Below, in pieces: positions 29,520 to 38,574 of a DNA stretch of 64,000 nucleotides. Below the pieces are notes generated by a model that was given only the letters and a program-made list of their open reading frames with translations, made no database searches and was not told where the DNA came from. The position numbers were made by a program, and so were the translations under genes. The stretch is from Sulfobacillus acidophilus (GTDB lineage: Bacteria > Bacillota > Sulfobacillia > Sulfobacillales > Sulfobacillaceae): NCBI GenBank assembly GCA_003023745.1, contig PXYV01000005.1, forward strand, positions 1 through 64,000, given 5' to 3'. Within the stretch, counting starts at the first letter, position 1, and every line of letters begins with the position of its first letter.

Positions 29520-30473
29520 TTGCCACTATTTTCGCTGATTGCTGAGCACATGGCGGCGGTGGATCAGCGTCTGAAGGAAGCCCTCGAGCAGCATAATCCG
29601 GTAGTGCGCGAGGTTTCCGACTATCTGCAACAGGCCAGCGGCAAGCGACTTCGGCCAGCCTTGGTGCTGTTGGCGGGTCGCGTGGGTACAGAGCGGGATC
29701 TGTCGTTTGACCTGGTCGATGTGGCGGCGGCAGTGGAAATGATTCACATGGCAACGCTAGTGCATGATGACATCATTGACAAGGCCGAGGTGCGGCGAGG
29801 ATTGCCGGCGGTGCGGGCGCGCTTTTCGGACCCGGTAGCTGTCTTGGCGGGGGACTTTTTGTTTGCGCGCGCGTTCCAAATACTGGCATCCACGCGGCGG
29901 CCGGAGCTGGTCGATTTAGCCGCCGAGGTTGTGTACGTCATGTCAACAGGAGAAATTAGCCAGCACTTGGATCAGGGTCGCATTGCGTCAGAGGAGGCGT
30001 ATTGGCGGCGAATTGAGGCCAAGACCGGATTTTTCCTCGAAACCTGTTGCCGTCTTGGGGCACGCGCGTCGTATGCATCGGCGAAGGTGCAAGATGCATT
30101 GGGGCGTTATGGTCACCACATTGGCCTCGCCTACCAAGTCATTGACGATCTGTTGGATTGGCTGGCCGATCCGGCGGTTTTAGGGAAGGCGGTTGGTGAG
30201 GACTTGGCAGCGGGCGTCTATACGTTGCCGATCATTCACAGTCTGGAAGAATCAGAGAATCGAGAGGAATTGCGCCAGCTGTTGTTGCAAGACACGGTGG
30301 CAATTGACGAAGTGCGCCGGATTTTGGTCAGTAGCGGCGCGACCGACTATTGCCAAAGACGAGCACACGAGCATCTCGAGGCAGCACGTCAGGCGTTGGT
30401 TGACGTGCCGGCAGGACCGGAACGGGACGAACTTTACGAGGTGGCCGATTTTATCGGGGTGAGGGATCATTGA
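29520..30473 (+). CDS. hepT: Polyprenyl (heptaprenyl-type) diphosphate synthase
   Basis: trans-Polyprenyl diphosphate synthase that builds the side chain of menaquinone, the likely electron acceptor of complex I. The 317-aa protein has the GKRLRPAL motif, first aspartate-rich motif HDDIIDKAEVRRG and second QVIDDLLDW. It starts at TTG 29520, with AAAGGAG 10 bases upstream. Its place between nuoN and rex suggests co-regulation of quinone and dehydrogenase. Chain length cannot be read from sequence and no separate small HepS-type subunit is nearby, so the symbol is tentative. Confidence 0.85.
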   Translation: MPLFSLIAEHMAAVDQRLKEALEQHNPVVREVSDYLQQASGKRLRPALVLLAGRVGTERDLSFDLVDVAAAVEMIHMATLVHDDIIDKAEVRRGLPAVRARFSDPVAVLAGDFLFARAFQILASTRRPELVDLAAEVVYVMSTGEISQHLDQGRIASEEAYWRRIEAKTGFFLETCCRLGARASYASAKVQDALGRYGHHIGLAYQVIDDLLDWLADPAVLGKAVGEDLAAGVYTLPIIHSLEESENREELRQLLLQDTVAIDEVRRILVSSGATDYCQRRAHEHLEAARQALVDVPAGPERDELYEVADFIGVRDH

Positions 30474-31126
30474 TGGAACGACACGACATGGGGACCCGAC
30501 GAATTCCGGACACCACGATTCGTCGGCTTCCTGCCTATTTGCGGGCGCTGACGCTCGCGGGCCATGACCGGGTGACGTCGGAGGTGCTTGGCCAATTAGC
30601 GGGGTATACGCCGGAGCAGGTGCGCAAGGACTTAGCGTATTTTGGCGCGTTTGGAACCCGCGGCGTAGGATATGATGCACTTTCGTTGACGAAGGAAATT
30701 CGCCATATTTTGCAGTTGGATCTGGGAGTCCGGGCCGTGGTAATTGGAGCGGGGCGTTTGGGGACCGCACTGGTGCGCCACACTGATGAAAGTTCCCGTG
30801 ATGTGGCGATTGCGGCGGTGGTGGACATCAATCCGGCCGTGATTGGCCGGCAGTTGGACCATTTAACGGTGGAGCCGCTAGACCGGTTGGAAGAGTTGGT
30901 GCGAGAGCGAGATATCGGCATGGGGATCATTGCAGTGCCGCCACAAGGTGCACAAGCTGTGCTTGATAGGCTGGTCAATGTCGGAGTGCGGGCGATTTTG
31001 AGTTTTGCGCCAAAGGCGTTGGTGGTGACGGATCCCACCGTATTTGTCCAGCAAATTGATTTAACTTTGGAAATGCAAGCGTTGTCGTATTTTGTGGGGA
31101 CCAGCCAGCGCAGCGGGTCATCTTAG
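30473..31126 (+). CDS. rex: Redox-sensing transcriptional repressor Rex
   Basis: Rex senses the NADH/NAD+ ratio and represses respiratory and fermentative genes at low NADH. The 217-aa protein has an N-terminal winged helix (residues 10-75, including LAGYTPEQVRKDLAYFG) and a Rossmann domain with VIGAGRLGTALV. ATG 30473 overlaps the upstream stop (TGATG), so it is translated with the nuo/hepT unit. Rex at the end of a nuo operon suggests feedback on NADH oxidation; see the inverted repeat in the nuoA leader. Confidence 0.95.
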   Translation: MERHDMGTRRIPDTTIRRLPAYLRALTLAGHDRVTSEVLGQLAGYTPEQVRKDLAYFGAFGTRGVGYDALSLTKEIRHILQLDLGVRAVVIGAGRLGTALVRHTDESSRDVAIAAVVDINPAVIGRQLDHLTVEPLDRLEELVRERDIGMGIIAVPPQGAQAVLDRLVNVGVRAILSFAPKALVVTDPTVFVQQIDLTLEMQALSYFVGTSQRSGSS

Positions 31127-31177
31127 CCGCGCTCCGACCTCCGGTGGGAGTATTGTCGGGCAGAGATAGGGCACTGA

Positions 31178-32824
31178 TTAGTGGTGAGAACGGCCGCGCC
31201 ACCAACTGACGACGAAAATCAGGGCAGCCAGCACGATGAGGCTGCGTCCCAGCCAAGGATGAGCGGAAAGAGAGAGAACGCCTGCAATGACAAACCCCGC
31301 CGCGTAGACACTGGACGCCAGATGGCGCACGGACGCGTTCAGCCGCTCTAACTGTTGCATGCCGTACGGCCACTGGATTTGGGTTTGCAGATCGCCCTGG
31401 TCGAGACTATGCAAAACTTTAGCCGATAAGAGCGGCAATTCTGCTAAGGTTCTGGCGTACCGTTGTGCTTGGCGCGAGACGTAGCCGCTGGTGCCGCCGG
31501 CCTCTTCTGTGACGAAGCGGTGCGCGTACGGCGCAAACAACTGGACGAGATTGATGTCGGGATAGATGGCGGTGGCGAGACCGACTAAAATCGCGATGGC
31601 TCGCCCCAAAAAGGCGAACTGTCCGGGGACTTGGATGGCTTTATCTCGCAAGATGGCCTCAAAGTCGCGCAAAAGCTGAGGGATGTCTAAGTGGCCCAAT
31701 TGGTCGAGCGTTTCCGCATAATAGCGATCCAAGAGATAGTTGATGCGGCGCCGTAGGCGCGTTAGATCAGCCTCGGGCCGAATCATCCCCAATGCGGTCA
31801 TCGACTGCAAGAGCCCGCCGGGATCGCGTCCCGAGACTGCCACGAAGAGGCGGCGGATATTGCGTTTGGCGGCAATGTCGAGACTCCCTACCATGCCGTA
31901 ATCGAGGAGAATGAGTTCTCCACTAGGCCCGACCAAAATGTTGCCGGCATGGGGATCGGCGTGGTAGACGCCCGACTCTAGGACCATATGCAAATAAAGC
32001 CGGATGACACGTTCCGCCACCAATTGCGGACTGATGCCATCCGCGAGCAATTCATCCACGTGGTCGATCTTAATGCCGCGAAAAAATTCCATGACTAGCA
32101 CCCGTTCGGTCGAGAGTTCGGCATAGGTTCGGGGTACAATTACATGCGGCTGGGTATTGAGATCTTGTCGAATCCACTCGGTGTTGCGCAATTCGCGACG
32201 ATAGTCCAACTCTTCAAAGACTAGGCGGCGAAACTCTCTGAGCACGATATTGAGGTCAAATGTCTTGCCGAATTCGGTCAGACGGCTTAGAACTCGCACG
32301 ACCCAACTCAAAGCCTTGAGATCAGCGCGAACAATATGGTCAATTCCGGGACGCTGGACTTTGACGGCCACCTCGTCCCCATTGACGAGCCGGGCCTGAT
32401 AGACCTGCCCCAGGGAGGCGGCTGCCAGAGGTTCTTGCGCAAACCATACGAAATGGTCAGGAAACGGTCCCAAATCCGTTTCCAAGATCGGGAGAACCGT
32501 TTCCCAAGGGGCTGCCTGCACGCGGTCTTGCAATTTGGCTAGCTCTACGAGATAGGCTTTGGGCAACAAGTCGACGCGGCTGGAGAGAAACTGCCCGACT
32601 TTAATCAAAAGGCCGCCCATTTCTTCTGCGTAGCGGGTAAAACGGCGCGCCTGCCGTTGATATAACGCTTCATATTTAGGTGTCGAGAGATCCGGGGCCT
32701 GGTTTCTTAGCACAATGGCATACCATAAAAGTTCGACCATGATGGACACGAAGAGAAACATGATGCGGTATGTACGCCACAGTGCGGATGTTTCGGACGC
32801 TGGTTTGGCGTGTCGGTCTGACAT
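31178..32824 (-). CDS. ABC1/AarF/UbiB-family atypical kinase
   Basis: A UbiB-like atypical kinase/ATPase, linked in other organisms to quinone synthesis and lipid homeostasis. The 548-aa protein has an N-terminal TM helix (about 20-40), the family KxGQ motif in LLIKVGQFLSSR, the alanine-rich loop AAASLGQVYQA, the catalytic HADPHAGNIL and metal-binding DYGMVGS, and two TM helices at the C-terminus (about 500-540). It converges on rex, and its place next to hepT and nuo fits a quinone-related role. Its substrate is unknown. Confidence 0.92.
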   Translation of the reverse strand: MSDRHAKPASETSALWRTYRIMFLFVSIMVELLWYAIVLRNQAPDLSTPKYEALYQRQARRFTRYAEEMGGLLIKVGQFLSSRVDLLPKAYLVELAKLQDRVQAAPWETVLPILETDLGPFPDHFVWFAQEPLAAASLGQVYQARLVNGDEVAVKVQRPGIDHIVRADLKALSWVVRVLSRLTEFGKTFDLNIVLREFRRLVFEELDYRRELRNTEWIRQDLNTQPHVIVPRTYAELSTERVLVMEFFRGIKIDHVDELLADGISPQLVAERVIRLYLHMVLESGVYHADPHAGNILVGPSGELILLDYGMVGSLDIAAKRNIRRLFVAVSGRDPGGLLQSMTALGMIRPEADLTRLRRRINYLLDRYYAETLDQLGHLDIPQLLRDFEAILRDKAIQVPGQFAFLGRAIAILVGLATAIYPDINLVQLFAPYAHRFVTEEAGGTSGYVSRQAQRYARTLAELPLLSAKVLHSLDQGDLQTQIQWPYGMQQLERLNASVRHLASSVYAAGFVIAGVLSLSAHPWLGRSLIVLAALIFVVSWWRGRSHH

Positions 32825-32986
32825 GGCGTCCCCCTTGGTCTAATGGACTGTTGGTAACAAATAGTCTCCAAAAATAGTCTAGCATACCAGAAAACTGTTT
32901 CAGTGCTTATAATGGCCTGGACATGGCGTTCGCGTCTAACTGTGGTAACCTAAGACTGGCAATAATAAGCGGGTGATGATCAAGCA

Positions 32987-33811
32987 TTGTTAGCCTTCAT
33001 CCAAAACATGACGCCGGTTTCAGGCCTCATTTCGGTTGTCGATGTGGCCATTGTGTCGTATGGCGTGTATCGGTTGTTTCTGTTGATTCGCGGCACCCGG
33101 GCGGTTCAGCTCATTAAGGGGATCGTTTTGTTGTTGCTGGCTGTGCCCGTGTCTAACTGGCTCAGGCTCAGTGCCACGCACATGGTGCTCAAGGACATCC
33201 AAACCATGTTGATTGTGGCGATCCCTATTGTCTTTCAGCCAGAATTGCGCCGGGCACTGGAACAGTTGGGGCAGGGGCGTTTTTTCTCGGAGACGCTGTT
33301 AAATCACGAAGAGGTTGATTTGGCTCATATGATTGATGAGTTGGCCCGAGCCGCCGACCGCTTGTCCCGCAGCCGAACCGGAGCCTTGATGGTGATTGAA
33401 CGACAAACCGGGTTGGCGGATTACGCTGCCACGGGAACGCCGATTGATGCGGTGGTGACGTCGGCGCTCTTGGAAAACATTTTCGTGCCCAACACGCCAT
33501 TGCACGATGGTGCCGCAATTATCCGGGGCGACCGCGTCGTGGCGGCAGCCGCATTTTTGCCACTGACGGACAGTGCGCAGCCCGGGAGTGAACTGGGAAG
33601 TCGGCATCGGGCGGCTTTAGGCATTAGTGAACAGTCTGACGCCATCGCTGTGACCGTCTCCGAGGAAACCGGCTGGATCTCGGTGGCGATTGAAGGCCGC
33701 TTGTACCGACGCCTCGAAGATCGCGCGTTGCGCGAGATGCTGGTCCGGTATTTGCCGGCTCGCCCACACGTCACGTTAGGTCGTTTTTGGCATCGAGGTG
33801 CGCAGTCATGA
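32987..33811 (+). CDS. cdaA: Diadenylate cyclase CdaA (c-di-AMP synthase)
   Basis: CdaA makes c-di-AMP from two ATP at the membrane. This messenger controls potassium and osmotic balance in Firmicutes. The 274-aa protein has three N-terminal TM helices (to about residue 80) with the conserved RGTRAVQLIKG, then the DAC domain with active motifs LHDGAAII and GSRHRAALG. The start is TTG 32987 after a GGGTGATG-like site. cdaR, glmM and glmS follow as in Bacillus. A KimA-type potassium importer, a class of c-di-AMP target, lies at 55000. Confidence 0.95.
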   Translation: MLAFIQNMTPVSGLISVVDVAIVSYGVYRLFLLIRGTRAVQLIKGIVLLLLAVPVSNWLRLSATHMVLKDIQTMLIVAIPIVFQPELRRALEQLGQGRFFSETLLNHEEVDLAHMIDELARAADRLSRSRTGALMVIERQTGLADYAATGTPIDAVVTSALLENIFVPNTPLHDGAAIIRGDRVVAAAAFLPLTDSAQPGSELGSRHRAALGISEQSDAIAVTVSEETGWISVAIEGRLYRRLEDRALREMLVRYLPARPHVTLGRFWHRGAQS

Positions 33812-34746
33812 TGGATCGCTTACTGGAAAACAATACGGTTCTCAAAATTTTATCGGTTATTGTGGCGATTTTCATTTGGTTCCAAGCCGGGGCGTCGACG
33901 ACCCAGTCGATTAACCGTTCGGTGGGCCCAGTCGCTGTAGGCTTCCCCTCACTAAACCCTCATCTGAGCGTATTGTCGATCACGCCGTCGTCGGTGATGG
34001 TGCAAATTAAAGGACCGCCCAGTTCGGTTGAATCGAGCGCCATGGCGTCGGAGGTTTCCGCGTCGATTAATCTGGCTAAAATCACGGGACCAGGGACCTA
34101 TTCCATGAAGGTCGCGGGCTCGGTGCCGCCGGGCATTGGGGTGGTGAGTGTGACGCCCAGCCGAGTAGTGGTGTCAGTGGCTAAGATCGGACAGAAGAAA
34201 GCGCCCGTTGTGGTGCATATTGCTGGGCAACCGCTGGCCGGCGACCAATTGGTGGGATATAAGACGAGTGACAAAGAGGCGACTATTTTTGGACCAACAG
34301 GCGCGCTGCGCCAGGTAACGGCGGTTGAGGGGACCCTGGCTATCACTGATCGATCGGATAGTTTTAGTGCTTCCGTGGTTTTGCATCCGGTTAACGCACA
34401 GGGGCAAACTGTGGGTAAGGTAGAGATTAATCCGCCGGCCACACGGGTGACGGCGATGATTCAGCCCAAACCGCCCGAAAAAGTCTTGCCGGTTATTAGC
34501 AAACTGAGCGGAAAGCCCGTCGCTGGGTACCAGGTCTCGCAAATTACCGTGTATCCGTCGTCGGTAACGGTGACGGGCACGAAATCGCTTTTGAGCAGCT
34601 TGAGCCATTTGTATACGGAACCGGTGGTTGTTTCGGGAGCTCGTAAGAGCTTTAGCGTTTTGGTGCCGGTTGTCCTGCCCAAGGGGCTAACCCTGATAAG
34701 TTCGGGGGACGTAACCGTGACTGTCACCATTAGTGGTGTGGGGTAA
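33808..34746 (+). CDS. cdaR: YbbR-domain regulator of CdaA
   Basis: Membrane-anchored extracellular protein that modulates CdaA. The 312-aa protein has one N-terminal TM helix (ILSVIVAIFIWFQA) and about three YbbR beta-rich repeats outside the cell. The start overlaps cdaA (ATGA); the track's extra residues upstream are not used. The C-terminus is rich in valine and threonine strands as expected. Confidence 0.92.
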   Translation: MMDRLLENNTVLKILSVIVAIFIWFQAGASTTQSINRSVGPVAVGFPSLNPHLSVLSITPSSVMVQIKGPPSSVESSAMASEVSASINLAKITGPGTYSMKVAGSVPPGIGVVSVTPSRVVVSVAKIGQKKAPVVVHIAGQPLAGDQLVGYKTSDKEATIFGPTGALRQVTAVEGTLAITDRSDSFSASVVLHPVNAQGQTVGKVEINPPATRVTAMIQPKPPEKVLPVISKLSGKPVAGYQVSQITVYPSSVTVTGTKSLLSSLSHLYTEPVVVSGARKSFSVLVPVVLPKGLTLISSGDVTVTVTISGVG

Positions 34747-34773
34747 TAAGGTAGGTTGAGAAAAGAGGATGGG

Positions 34774-36129
34774 ATGCCGTTGGCGTTGTTTGGCACGGAC
34801 GGAGCGCGGGGAATAGCCAATGACACATTGACCGTGGCTTTGGCATTGGATATTGCCAGGGGTGCGGTGGTGCAGCTGGACCGGCCGGCGCGGGTCGTTA
34901 TTGGCCGAGATACCCGGGTCTCTGGCCCGATGTTGGAGGCTGCGTTAGCTGCGGGATTTACGGAATTTGGAGCGGACGTCATGTTGGTGGGCATGGTGCC
35001 GACGCCCGCCTTGGCCTATCTCATACCGGCCATGCACGCGGATGTGGGTGTCATGATTTCGGCGTCGCATAATCCGCCCCAATACAATGGCATTAAACTT
35101 CTGGATAGGGCGGGCCGAAAGTGGGAGAGCGACGCCGAGGCACGTGTTGAACGCGCGATTCGCCAAAGGCGCTGGCCCGAGAAGAGTCCTGATAGAGTGG
35201 GACGCATTTTTCATTATGAAGATTCTGCAGTGCTTATGTATCGTCGGCATCTGTTGTCGATCTTTGCCGGACAAATTGCTGAAGACCAGGTTGTCTTAGA
35301 TGTTGGCCATGGGGCCGCGGCATTTACGGCGCCAGACGTATTTCAGGCATTGGGTGTAAAGACGACAGTGCTCAACGCAGAGCCGTTAGGGGAACTAATT
35401 AACGTAAATTGCGGCGCGACGCACCCCGAACGAGTGCGTGAAGCGGTTTTGCGGATACAGGCAAGCCTAGGATTAGCTTTTGATGGAGATGCCGATCGCG
35501 TCATTGCGGTGGATGGGTCGGGCCGGATCATCGACGGCGACGAGATCCTCTACGTATTGGCTACGGAGCTGGAGCGACAGGGCGAGCTCGTCAACCATGA
35601 AGTGGTGGCCACCGTGATGTCGAATTTAGGGCTGGAGCGGGCTTTACGGCAACAGGGAATCCGGTTGGTGCGCACGCCCGTAGGGGATCGTTGGGTGGCC
35701 AAAACCATGCGCGATTCAGGCGCTGTGTTAGGCGGCGAACAGTCGGGACATGTCATTTTGAAGAAGTGGACAGAAACGGGCGACGGACTCTTAACGGGAT
35801 TGGCGCTGCTGGCTGCCATTCACGCACGCGATGTGCATCTGGGAGAAGCGGTGTCGGCCGTGGAGCGTTATCCTCAGATTTTGCGAAATGTTGTTGTCGA
35901 CACGCCCGTCGAGGATTGGCGCAGAATTGTCGGATTGGCTGAGGCCGTGGAGCAGGCCGAAGAGGCATTGGGAGAAGAAGGGCGAGTCTTGGTGAGGCCG
36001 TCTGGGACAGAGCCGCTTTTGCGCATCATGCTGGAGGGGAGGGATGTGGAACTGATACAACAGTGGGCCCACCGGCTGGAATCGGTGGTGCGCGAGGCCT
36101 TGGAGTCGGCCGAGGCCCAGCGGCAATAG
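34774..36129 (+). CDS. glmM: Phosphoglucosamine mutase
   Basis: GlmM converts glucosamine-6-phosphate to glucosamine-1-phosphate for peptidoglycan precursors. The 451-aa protein has FGTDGARG at the N-terminus, the phosphoserine loop ISASHNPPQYNGIK, metal loop DGDADR, sugar loop GGEQSGH and phosphate-binding RPSGTEPLLRIM. I chose ATG 34774, 5 bases after AAGAGG; the track starts at TTG 34756. Its stop codon ends one base before the glmS ribozyme cleavage site. Confidence 0.96.
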   Translation: MPLALFGTDGARGIANDTLTVALALDIARGAVVQLDRPARVVIGRDTRVSGPMLEAALAAGFTEFGADVMLVGMVPTPALAYLIPAMHADVGVMISASHNPPQYNGIKLLDRAGRKWESDAEARVERAIRQRRWPEKSPDRVGRIFHYEDSAVLMYRRHLLSIFAGQIAEDQVVLDVGHGAAAFTAPDVFQALGVKTTVLNAEPLGELINVNCGATHPERVREAVLRIQASLGLAFDGDADRVIAVDGSGRIIDGDEILYVLATELERQGELVNHEVVATVMSNLGLERALRQQGIRLVRTPVGDRWVAKTMRDSGAVLGGEQSGHVILKKWTETGDGLLTGLALLAAIHARDVHLGEAVSAVERYPQILRNVVVDTPVEDWRRIVGLAEAVEQAEEALGEEGRVLVRPSGTEPLLRIMLEGRDVELIQQWAHRLESVVREALESAEAQRQ

Positions 36130-36266
36130 AGCGCCGGAACCCTAGAGCTAGGGTTGACGAGGAGAGGGATCTCGAATTATTCGGCGGGTGACCTCCGGCT
36201 ACTCAGCAGCCGTCAACTCACGGACAAAGGTCGTTCGTAAGGGCGACACAAAACCGTGCGGCTGAG
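36130..36266 (+). ncRNA. glmS ribozyme (glucosamine-6-phosphate riboswitch)
   Basis: The leader of glmS matches the self-cleaving glmS ribozyme. A/GCGCC at 36130/36131 is the cleavage site, followed by GGAAC. The core TTGACGAGGA and TCGGCGGGTGACCTCC regions match the Bacillus ribozyme as I recall it. A P3/P4-type domain closes with CAGCCG/CGGCTG and CACGG/CCGTG. With glucosamine-6-phosphate bound it would cut the mRNA and lower GlmS. The 3' boundary is approximate. Confidence 0.9.
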
Positions 36267-36299
36267 ACCGACTCAACTTCGTTATGGAGGCGAGTCAAT

Positions 36300-38114
36300 A
36301 TGTGCGGCATTGTGGGATACGTCGGCCGAGAGGGCGACGCGCGGAGCTTTTTGTTTGATGGCTTAAAACGGTTGGAATACCGAGGATATGATTCGGCCGG
36401 CATCGCTTTAGCCTATCGCGGCACCATCGCTATACAAAAATCCCAAGGAAAACTTACGGTGCTGCAAGAATCCCTTGACTTGTTGCCGTCAGGCGTTCCC
36501 TGTGGCATTGGTCATACCCGCTGGGCCACCCATGGCCGGCCAACGGATGCGAATGCCCATCCGCATACCGACTGCCAGAAAGTCATTGCCACCGTGCATA
36601 ATGGCATCATTGAGAACTTCCAGGAATTACGAGAAGAATTGTTGGCAAACGGCCATCACTTCACGTCAGAGACAGACAGCGAAGTGATTCCCCACTTGTT
36701 GGAAGCGTACGGTGGCACCGACGATCTAGTCAACGCGGTGCGTCGGGCGGAAGAGCGTTTGCGCGGTGCATATGCGTTTTTGGCCATTTCGTCGCGCCAA
36801 CCAGACATCATTGTGGCAGTGCGACGTTCTAGTCCCTTAGTGGTCGGAATCGGTGAAGGCGTGAACTACGTGGCGTCCGATATCAGCGCCTTTTTGACGA
36901 TGACGCGACGAGCCCAAGTTTTGGAAAACGGGGACCTGGCCGTGATTACACCTGAGACCGTCAATATTTCCAACGTACACGGTATGCCGATGCTCCGTCC
37001 GGAAATGACAATCGATTGGGACATCCGCAAGGCGGAGCGCAGGGGCTATGCACATTTTATGCTGAAAGAAATTATGGAGCAGCCGGATGTGTGGGGGGAT
37101 TGTCTCCTGGGGCGGATTCGGGATGAACGGGTGCTGGTAGAGGAACTAGGACTGCCACTGCCTCATCTGGGGGAGATCCGTCGTATTCACGTGGTGGCGG
37201 CAGGTACCGCGTATCATGCGGGCCTGGTTGGCAAGGCGTTGATTGAGCGACTTGCCCGCGTTCCTGTTGACGTCTCGGTGGCGTCGGAGTTTCGATACCA
37301 AGATCCGGTACTCGAACCCGGCACAGTGGTGTTGGCGATTTCGCAATCCGGCGAAACGGCGGATACGCTCGCCTCGGTCTATCTGGCGCGTGAGCAGGGG
37401 GTTCCTACCTATGCGGTTGTCAACACAGTGGGATCAACCTTGGCTCGCGACAGTGATTATGTCGCTTACACGCATGCAGGACCCGAAATTGCGGTGGCAT
37501 CCACGAAAGCGTACACCACGCAAATCCTGGTGCTGACGCTCTTGGCGCTGGCGTTGGCTGAGCGAAACGGGCGAGCCCGACCTGATTTGGTGCGAGCATT
37601 GCGCCGTGTGCCCATGTTGGGGCAAGAGACGTTAGACGGCCTGAACAATATCCGAGCGATGGCGGCAGAACTGATGCGCAGCCGGGACGTCTTTTACATT
37701 GGCCGTGGACTCGACTATGCATTGGCGATGGAAGGACAGCTGAAAATCAAAGAAATCGCCTATATCCACGCGGAAGCGTATGCAGCCGGGGAAATGAAAC
37801 ACGGCACATTGGCGTTGATTGAAGAAGGAACACCCGTAGTGGCCGTGGTCACCGAACGCACGATCGCGCGCAAAACGCTGTCCAACATTCTTGAAGTCAA
37901 AGCGCGCGGCGCCGAGGTCTTTGGAATTATCGACGCACAAATGGCCCATCAGTTCCCGGTGGACCATCTACTGCCCGTGCCCGTGTCCGATCCGCTTCTT
38001 GCGCCGGTTTTGGCAGCCCTGCCTTTGCAGCTCTTAGCGTATTGGACAGCGGTCGATCGCGGTCGAGACGTTGATCAACCTCGCAATCTGGCCAAAAGTG
38101 TCACGGTTGAATAA
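36300..38114 (+). CDS. glmS: Glutamine-fructose-6-phosphate aminotransferase (isomerizing)
   Basis: GlmS makes glucosamine-6-phosphate from fructose-6-phosphate and glutamine. The catalytic cysteine follows the start in MCGIVGYVG. The glutaminase domain covers residues 1-240, followed by two SIS domains (SQSGETADT, STKAYTTQ). The 604-aa protein ends with PRNLAKSVTVE, the conserved tail whose DNA is the TnsD recognition site of attTn7. A GGAGGCGAG site precedes ATG 36300. A Tn7-like end lies 24 bases after the stop. Confidence 0.97.
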   Translation: MCGIVGYVGREGDARSFLFDGLKRLEYRGYDSAGIALAYRGTIAIQKSQGKLTVLQESLDLLPSGVPCGIGHTRWATHGRPTDANAHPHTDCQKVIATVHNGIIENFQELREELLANGHHFTSETDSEVIPHLLEAYGGTDDLVNAVRRAEERLRGAYAFLAISSRQPDIIVAVRRSSPLVVGIGEGVNYVASDISAFLTMTRRAQVLENGDLAVITPETVNISNVHGMPMLRPEMTIDWDIRKAERRGYAHFMLKEIMEQPDVWGDCLLGRIRDERVLVEELGLPLPHLGEIRRIHVVAAGTAYHAGLVGKALIERLARVPVDVSVASEFRYQDPVLEPGTVVLAISQSGETADTLASVYLAREQGVPTYAVVNTVGSTLARDSDYVAYTHAGPEIAVASTKAYTTQILVLTLLALALAERNGRARPDLVRALRRVPMLGQETLDGLNNIRAMAAELMRSRDVFYIGRGLDYALAMEGQLKIKEIAYIHAEAYAAGEMKHGTLALIEEGTPVVAVVTERTIARKTLSNILEVKARGAEVFGIIDAQMAHQFPVDHLLPVPVSDPLLAPVLAALPLQLLAYWTAVDRGRDVDQPRNLAKSVTVE

Positions 38115-38138
38115 CGGGCTTCGCGGCTGGGAGGGCGG

Positions 38139-38208
38139 TGTCGAGAGTGAAAAATTCACTGGACTCGAAAATAATTATCTAGACTGAGAAAAAATGAGCG
38201 TGACTGCA
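38139..38208 (+). repeat. glmS-proximal transposon end with 20-bp-spaced TnsB-like sites
   Basis: AATTCACTGGACTCGA (38153), AATTATCTAGACTGAG (38173) and the weaker AATGAGCGTGACTGCA (38193) follow each other at exactly 20-base spacing after the terminal TGTCGAGAG. This tandem arrangement resembles the right end of Tn7, which is the end next to glmS. Confidence 0.6.
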
Positions 38209-38221
38209 ATGGAAAAACATG

Positions 38222-38268
38222 GCACAGTTGAAACAAACGTTCGCGACCGTTTCGACTGTGCTTTTGTT
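38222..38268 (+). terminator. Intrinsic terminator after glmS, inside the transposon end
   Basis: GCACAGTTGAAAC (38222-38234) pairs along all 13 bases (one G-U) with GTTTCGACTGTGC (38249-38261), followed by TTTTGTT. It lies 108 bases after the glmS stop and just before the tnsA fragment. It would end glmS transcripts and shield the element from read-through. Confidence 0.65.
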
Positions 38269-38301
38269 AGCTCTTCGTGTTGTGGGAAATGAGGAGACTC
38301 T

Positions 38302-38574
38302 ATGGCCAAACGCCAACGAGAAAACACCCCTGACATCATAGACCGGCGAATAAAAGAGGGACGGGGTGCCGGACGAAGCGGCGATTATAATCCGTGGCTT
38401 TTGGTGCCAGATGTTCCGTCCCCAAAATTGGCCAGTCGTGTTAAGGGAGTACCCGCTACGATTTCTTGCTGCTGGATGACTGCTCTGCATCCTTTGACCG
38501 CCGACGAAAGTTGTGATCTCCTTGCCTGGAATCGGATCTTCGCTCTAACTGACGACGTCAGTCGGCGTGATTAG
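38302..38574 (+). pseudogene. tnsA: Truncated TnsA endonuclease (N-terminal fragment)
   Basis: The first 45 residues (RRIKEGRGAGRSGDYNPWLL followed by VPDVPS..LASRVKG) resemble the N-terminus of Tn7-type TnsA, the endonuclease that makes the 5' cuts at transposon ends. After that the similarity fades and the 90-aa frame ends inside the vapC region, so the catalytic part of a ~270-aa protein is missing. ATG 38302 has GAGGAGA upstream. Its position just inside the glmS-proximal end is where tnsA lies in Tn7. The family call rests on remembered motifs. Confidence 0.6.
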
